From positions 1 to 37,266 of the forward strand of contig JBOHRF010000020.1 of NCBI GenBank assembly GCA_050732575.1: a DNA stretch of 37,266 nucleotides. The letters run 5' to 3'. The notes under the pieces were generated by a model, which had not been told where the DNA came from, searched no databases, and was given only the letters and a program-made list of their open reading frames with translations. Shown here in pieces: positions 33,504 through 37,266 of this stretch; position 1 is the first letter of the stretch; each line of letters opens with the position of its first letter. The stretch comes from JBBDWZ01 sp050732575. Lineage in GTDB: Bacteria > Gemmatimonadota > Gemmatimonadetes > Longimicrobiales > RSA9. Made by a program: the position numbers and the translations under genes.

Positions 33504-34210
33504 ACGAGTTGTATGCAACGCTACTCGAGCTGCAATCGATCGATCGTGAGATCGCCCAGGCGCAAGCAGACCTCCAAAAACTCCAACCCCAAATCCAGGA
33601 AGCCGAAGCACCACTCCGCACTCTGCAGCAGGAAATCGAGACCCTGCGCGGCCGGATGGTGGACATGCGCAACCAGAGCAGCAAGCTGGAACTAGCGGCC
33701 AATAACAAGAGAGAGCGACTCAAGCAGTACGAAGCGCGCCTGGATCGCATCCGCAATGCGCGCGAGGAGGCGGCTGCGCACACCGAGATGGACCTGGTCC
33801 GGCGGGCCATCGACGCGGACGAACAGGAAGCGCTGGAACTGATGGAGCAGACCCGCAGGACGGATCTGAAGACGGACGACCTCGACCGCCAGCTGACCAA
33901 ATTGCGCAGCGAATTCGAACCGCGCAAACAGGAGTGGCTGGCGGCGCACGAGCGGGCCCAAGAGCAACTTGCCCTGCTGCAGCAGCGGCGCGTCAACCAC
34001 GTGCAGCGTGTAGACCAGAATGCCGTGCGTATCTACGACCGTGTGCGCGGCAGCCGCGGTCGCGCCGCGTTGGCGCCGCTGAAGCGCGATGGCGCGTGCG
34101 GCAGCTGCTTCAACATCATTCCCGTGCAGGAACAACTGGAGGTGCGGCGCGCGGCTACGCTCAAGCGCTGCGAGGCATGTGGTGTGATCCTGTACCCGGA
34201 CGACAACTGA
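33500..34210 (+). CDS. Coiled-coil protein with C4 zinc ribbon
   Basis: The first 180 residues form a long coiled coil (for example QSIDREIAQAQADLQKLQPQ, LDRQLTKLRSEFEPRKQEWL). It is followed by a zinc ribbon with C200, C203, C224 and C227 (GACGSCFNI ... LKRCEACGVILYPDD). This is the C4-type zinc-ribbon family found next to replication and RNA-processing genes in many phyla; its molecular function is not established. It starts in the dnaG stop (ATGA). Confidence 0.9.
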   Translation: MNELYATLLELQSIDREIAQAQADLQKLQPQIQEAEAPLRTLQQEIETLRGRMVDMRNQSSKLELAANNKRERLKQYEARLDRIRNAREEAAAHTEMDLVRRAIDADEQEALELMEQTRRTDLKTDDLDRQLTKLRSEFEPRKQEWLAAHERAQEQLALLQQRRVNHVQRVDQNAVRIYDRVRGSRGRAALAPLKRDGACGSCFNIIPVQEQLEVRRAATLKRCEACGVILYPDDN

Positions 34211-34214
34211 CAAC

Positions 34215-34307
34215 GGAAAGGTGACGGGGACGGTGAAGCCGGCTCGTCAGCGGTTAGATCCGCTGTCACTCCGTATCAGTCGTCACCTTTCACCGTCACC
34301 GGCCGTT
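34215..34307. repeat. Nested inverted element with GGTGACG arms before recJ
   Basis: The left arm GGAAAGGTGACGGGGACGG...CCGG (34215-34242) is inverted relative to the right arm (34281-34307, CGTCACCTTTCACCGTCACC). Between them CAGCGG (34248-34253) and CCGCTG (34260-34265) form a perfect 6-bp hairpin with a TTAGAT loop near the midpoint. About 58 further bases separate the element from the recJ start, including an AT-rich TTTTAAATTT stretch. Confidence 0.75.
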
Positions 34308-34365
34308 CAAGCCGTCCCAAATCAACAGTGGCGCACGCGCACCACGGTCTTTTAAATTTCCAGTG

Positions 34366-36108
34366 ATGCAGACACCGGTTGCTCTGGCGCCAATCAGCTA
34401 CCGCTGGGTTCAGCGCGGCAAAACTGAAGATGCGGGCGCGCTGACCGCTCTGGAGTCTGCGCTCCAGTTGCCCTCCTTACTCTGCCGATTGTTACTGCGC
34501 CGTGGTCATAGCGATGTTGAATCCGCCAAGCAGTATCTGAAGCCACGGCTGGATCGGCTTCACGATCCTTTCCTGCTGACTGACATGGAGGCCGCGGTCA
34601 ACCGGCTCGAGCGCGCGCTGCAATCCGGTGAGCGCATTCTGGTGCACGGCGACTACGATGTCGATGGCATCTGCGCGGCCACTCTGTTAACACGCGTGCT
34701 GCGCAGACTGGGCGGCCAGGTGGAGCCGTTTGTGCCGCACCGCATGCACGACGGCTACGACCTCAGCCAGGCGGGCGTGCGCGCCGCGGCCAATGCGGGG
34801 GCTACGCTGATCGTCACCGGCGATTGCGGCATTGTTGCCCATACACCTATTGCCGCAGCAGCACAGCTCGGCATTGATGTGATCGTCACCGATCATCACT
34901 CGCCGGGCGACGTGCTGCCAGCGGCATGCGCCATCGTGAATCCTAACCGCGCCGACTGTGGCTATCCCAACCCGGCGCTGGCCGGCGTCGGTGTCGCCTT
35001 CAAAGTGTGCCAGGCCCTCTGGGCGCGCCGGGGTCTGCCCGCCCAGGACCTTTGGTATTATCTGGATCTGGTAGCGGTGGCGACCATTGCCGATCTGGCG
35101 CCGCTGAGCGGTGAAAACCGCATCATGGCCAAGTATGGTCTACGGCTGCTTTCCCAATCGCATAATCCCGGTCTGCGAGCGCTTCTGGACACGGCAGGCC
35201 TGGCCGGCTTCGACTCGTTGGGCGCCGGCCAGGTCAGTCACGTATTGGCGCCTCGCATTAACGCGGTCGGGCGCATGAGTGAGGCGAGTAAAGGTGTGCG
35301 CCTCCTGTTGGAAGATGACGACTCGGTTGCGCAGGTGCTGGCCAAAGTGCTGGAGGAAGAGAACCGCACGCGCCAGGCCGTGGATCGGGAGACGCTGGCG
35401 CGCGCACTGGAAATGCTGGAAGAGACGTACGATCCGGCCCGCGACTACGCCATCGTGCTGGGCGGCGAGGGTTGGCATCCGGGCGTAATCGGTATCGTTG
35501 CGTCTCGCCTCGTGGAACGTCTTCATCGGCCGACCATACTCTTTGCGCTGGATGCCAATGCCAGTCTGGCGCGCGGGAGTGCACGCTCCATCCCGGGCTT
35601 TCATCTGTTCAATGCCGTAAAGGAATGCTCGTCTTATCTGGAGCGATACGGCGGACACAAGTATGCCGCCGGGATGGACATCCGGCCCGAACGCATTGCC
35701 GAATTTCGAGATGCATTTCAAGCGGTGGCACGTAACCGCCTTACGCCCGAGGATTTGATTCCCGAGCTGAGTTACGATCTGGAATTGCCGTTGGAACGGG
35801 CGACACTGGACTTGACCCGCCTGTTGCGCCACTTCGGACCTTTTGGCGTGGGCAATCCGGGCCCGATCTTCGTGGCGCGTGGGTTGGAGGTCACGAGCGC
35901 ACGCGAAGTAGGGGAGGGCCACATGAAGCTGGAGCTGCGGCAGGCGGGCGCGCGTCTGAGTGCCATCGGCTTCGGCATGGCCGAGCGGCTGCGCCAGGTA
36001 GAGCCCGCGCACGCACGCATCGACATAGCGTTTCAGCTGCAGGAAAATTACTGGAACGGCAACGTCGAGCTGCAGGCGCGCCTGATCGATGTACGATTCA
36101 GCGAATGA
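34366..36108 (+). CDS. recJ: Single-stranded-DNA-specific exonuclease RecJ
   Basis: 5'-3' exonuclease for recombination and repair. Metal-binding motifs of the DHH domain are clear: VHGDYDVDGICAATLL (DYDVDG at 96-101), the GDCGI segment and VTDHHSPGD (D176-H177-H178). The DHHA1 part has AGMDIRPERIAEFRDAF preceded by RYGGHKYAAG. The C-terminal OB domain contains RLLRHFGPFGVGNPGPIFVARG. Length 580 is typical. ATG 34366 is chosen over the adjoining GTG 34363. The stop overlaps rsmD by ATGA. Confidence 0.95.
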   Translation: MQTPVALAPISYRWVQRGKTEDAGALTALESALQLPSLLCRLLLRRGHSDVESAKQYLKPRLDRLHDPFLLTDMEAAVNRLERALQSGERILVHGDYDVDGICAATLLTRVLRRLGGQVEPFVPHRMHDGYDLSQAGVRAAANAGATLIVTGDCGIVAHTPIAAAAQLGIDVIVTDHHSPGDVLPAACAIVNPNRADCGYPNPALAGVGVAFKVCQALWARRGLPAQDLWYYLDLVAVATIADLAPLSGENRIMAKYGLRLLSQSHNPGLRALLDTAGLAGFDSLGAGQVSHVLAPRINAVGRMSEASKGVRLLLEDDDSVAQVLAKVLEEENRTRQAVDRETLARALEMLEETYDPARDYAIVLGGEGWHPGVIGIVASRLVERLHRPTILFALDANASLARGSARSIPGFHLFNAVKECSSYLERYGGHKYAAGMDIRPERIAEFRDAFQAVARNRLTPEDLIPELSYDLELPLERATLDLTRLLRHFGPFGVGNPGPIFVARGLEVTSAREVGEGHMKLELRQAGARLSAIGFGMAERLRQVEPAHARIDIAFQLQENYWNGNVELQARLIDVRFSE

Positions 36109-36632
36109 GAATCATTGCCGGGAAATGGCGCAGCCGGATCCTGGACGTGCCTTCCGGCCGGGACACGCGGCCTACCGCGGATCGCGTACGTGAGGCCTGG
36201 ATGAGCATGTTGCATCCCGATCTCCAAGACAGTCGGGTGCTCGACCTGTTTGCTGGCTCTGGCGCTCTGGGACTGGAAGCCCTATCACGTGGTGCGGCCA
36301 CGGCGACTTTCGTGGAGTGGACGCCGGCCGCATTACGCGTACTAAAAGCAAACATCGACAGATTGGGTGCCAGCCAGCAGGCCACGGTGGTGCGCGGTGA
36401 TGCCCTGCACTTCATTGAGAACCTGGCGCCCCTGTCCTATGATCTGGCGCTGGCCGATCCGCCCTATGGTCAGCAACTGGCAGCCCAACTGGCCAGCCGG
36501 TTTCTCGAGCGGCCCTTCGCCCAGGCATTATGGCTCGAGCACGGTGCGGATGAGGTACTACCCGGTATGGAGCAGGCGCACACGCGCCGTTACGGCGCTA
36601 CAGCCATCACCCGGCTAGTGGCAACTCAATGA
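36105..36632 (+). CDS. rsmD: 16S rRNA (guanine966-N2)-methyltransferase
   Basis: SAM-dependent rRNA methyltransferase. The start MRIIAGKWRSRILDVPSGRDTRPTADRVREAWMSML is diagnostic. The SAM site is VLDLFAGSGALGLEALSRGA and the catalytic motif is ADPPYGQQL. Length 175 is normal. It overlaps recJ upstream and coaD downstream by ATGA. The rsmD-coaD pair is common in bacteria. Confidence 0.95.
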   Translation: MRIIAGKWRSRILDVPSGRDTRPTADRVREAWMSMLHPDLQDSRVLDLFAGSGALGLEALSRGAATATFVEWTPAALRVLKANIDRLGASQQATVVRGDALHFIENLAPLSYDLALADPPYGQQLAAQLASRFLERPFAQALWLEHGADEVLPGMEQAHTRRYGATAITRLVATQ

Positions 36633-37123
36633 ACACGGCCACGGGTCGCACGGCGATTTATCCCGGATCGTTCGATCCCATTACGCGCGGCCACGAAGAT
36701 ATTGTGCGGCGCGCCTTGGAGTTTGTGGACCGCGTGCTGGTGGCCGTGGCGCACCGACGCACACAGCGCAAAGATGGCCTGTTCTCCATCCACGAGCGGG
36801 TCCAGATGATCACTGAAGTTTTTGCCGATGAACCGCGCGTGGAACCGGCCGAATTCGACGGACTTCTGGTCGACTACGCGCGCGAGCGCGGCGCCTCACT
36901 CATCATACGCGGACTACGCGCAGTCTCCGACTTTGAATACGAGTTTCAAATGGCTCTGATGAATCGCACACTCTGGCCTGAAGCAGAAACGATCTTTCTG
37001 GCTCCCGATGCACGCTACTCCTTTCTATCGGCATCCCTGGTCCGCGAAATTGCATCGCTGGGAGGGGATGTCAGCGATTTCGTCGCCCCCTCCGTGCTGC
37101 AGCGGCTGAACGCGAAGTACTAG
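36629..37123 (+). CDS. coaD: Phosphopantetheine adenylyltransferase
   Basis: Penultimate step of coenzyme A synthesis: transfers AMP from ATP to 4'-phosphopantetheine. The TxGH nucleotide-binding motif is at residues 19-22 (YPGSFDPITRGHEDIVRRAL). Other family stretches are LIIRGLRAVSDFEYEFQMAL and SASLVREIASLGGDVSDFVAP. Length 164 is normal. It overlaps rsmD by four bases. Confidence 0.97.
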   Translation: MNTATGRTAIYPGSFDPITRGHEDIVRRALEFVDRVLVAVAHRRTQRKDGLFSIHERVQMITEVFADEPRVEPAEFDGLLVDYARERGASLIIRGLRAVSDFEYEFQMALMNRTLWPEAETIFLAPDARYSFLSASLVREIASLGGDVSDFVAPSVLQRLNAKY

Positions 37124-37125
37124 GC

Positions 37126-37266
37126 ATGAGCGAGTTCTTGACCGGGTTGCGTTTGCGCGCTGCCCGGCGACCGCGCCGCATCGTGTTCTCCGAGTCGAAC
37201 GATGAGCGCACTCTGCACGCCATTGCGACCCTGCAACGCGAAAGACTGGCCCATTGCATTCTCGTG
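37126..37266 (+). CDS. pta: Phosphate acetyl/butyryltransferase, N-terminal fragment
   Basis: Runs off the right edge. The 47 visible residues, starting MSEFLTGLRLRAARRPRRIV and continuing with FSESNDERTLHAIATLQRER, match the N-terminus of the phosphotransacetylase family (PRRIVFPE..DERTL). Whether it acts on acetyl-CoA or butyryl-CoA cannot be decided from this piece. It starts two bases after coaD. Confidence 0.75.
   Translation, partial: MSEFLTGLRLRAARRPRRIVFSESNDERTLHAIATLQRERLAHCILV

Overview
The window reads as a GC-rich bacterial chromosome segment carrying a dense run of housekeeping genes. All but one of the genes point right, many joined by ATGA stop/start overlaps. The gene content and order (accB-accC-ftsK-lolA-like-rimO-hemL; prfA-prmC; a CDP-alcohol phosphatidyltransferase next to inositol-3-phosphate synthase; hrcA-dnaJ-prmA; mutS2-dnaG-zinc-ribbon-recJ-rsmD-coaD-pta) and the Gram-negative envelope functions suggest Gemmatimonadota or a close diderm relative. 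That placement is an inference from gene content; there is no rRNA gene to confirm it.

Region by region: 1-2 kb encodes biotin carboxyl carrier protein and biotin carboxylase (fatty-acid synthesis). 2-10 kb holds the FtsK DNA translocase, a LolA-like protein, RimO, HemL, a SpoIID/LytB-domain lipoprotein and an outer-membrane-barrel-like protein. 10-11 kb is a Gfo/Idh/MocA oxidoreductase followed by a 466-base non-coding stretch containing a large repeat-built inverted structure. 11.6-14.2 kb carries L31, RF1 and its methyltransferase PrmC, and a YlbF-like protein. 14.2-16.2 kb pairs a phosphatidyltransferase with myo-inositol-phosphate synthase, which together suggest inositol phospholipid synthesis. 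16.3-21.2 kb has thymidylate kinase, a CtpA protease, a TauE/SafE transporter, asparaginase and a carboxymuconolactone-decarboxylase-family protein. 21.3-27.8 kb holds Obg, DprA (interrupted by an in-frame UGA), HemW, HrcA, DnaJ and PrmA. One leftward hypothetical gene overlaps the end of prmA. 28.3-37.3 kb has HIT, YqeY, MutS2, DnaG, a coiled-coil zinc-ribbon protein, RecJ, RsmD, CoaD and the start of a phosphotransacetylase.

The most unusual signal is outside the genes. Three gene junctions (ino1/tmk, CMD-family gene/obg, zinc-ribbon gene/recJ) carry the same kind of element: outer arms built from a GGTGACG-type short repeat in inverted orientation, around a short core that has its own, unrelated central hairpin. 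A fourth, larger element upstream of rpmE has the same design but uses a 9-base CGGATGAxx unit. Two further leaders (rimO, HIT gene) carry one-armed short tandem arrays with 8- and 12-base periods. These look like a family of nested inverted-repeat elements placed between operon segments, one of which has become part of a coding sequence. No mobile-element genes, CRISPR arrays, tRNAs or rRNAs were seen.
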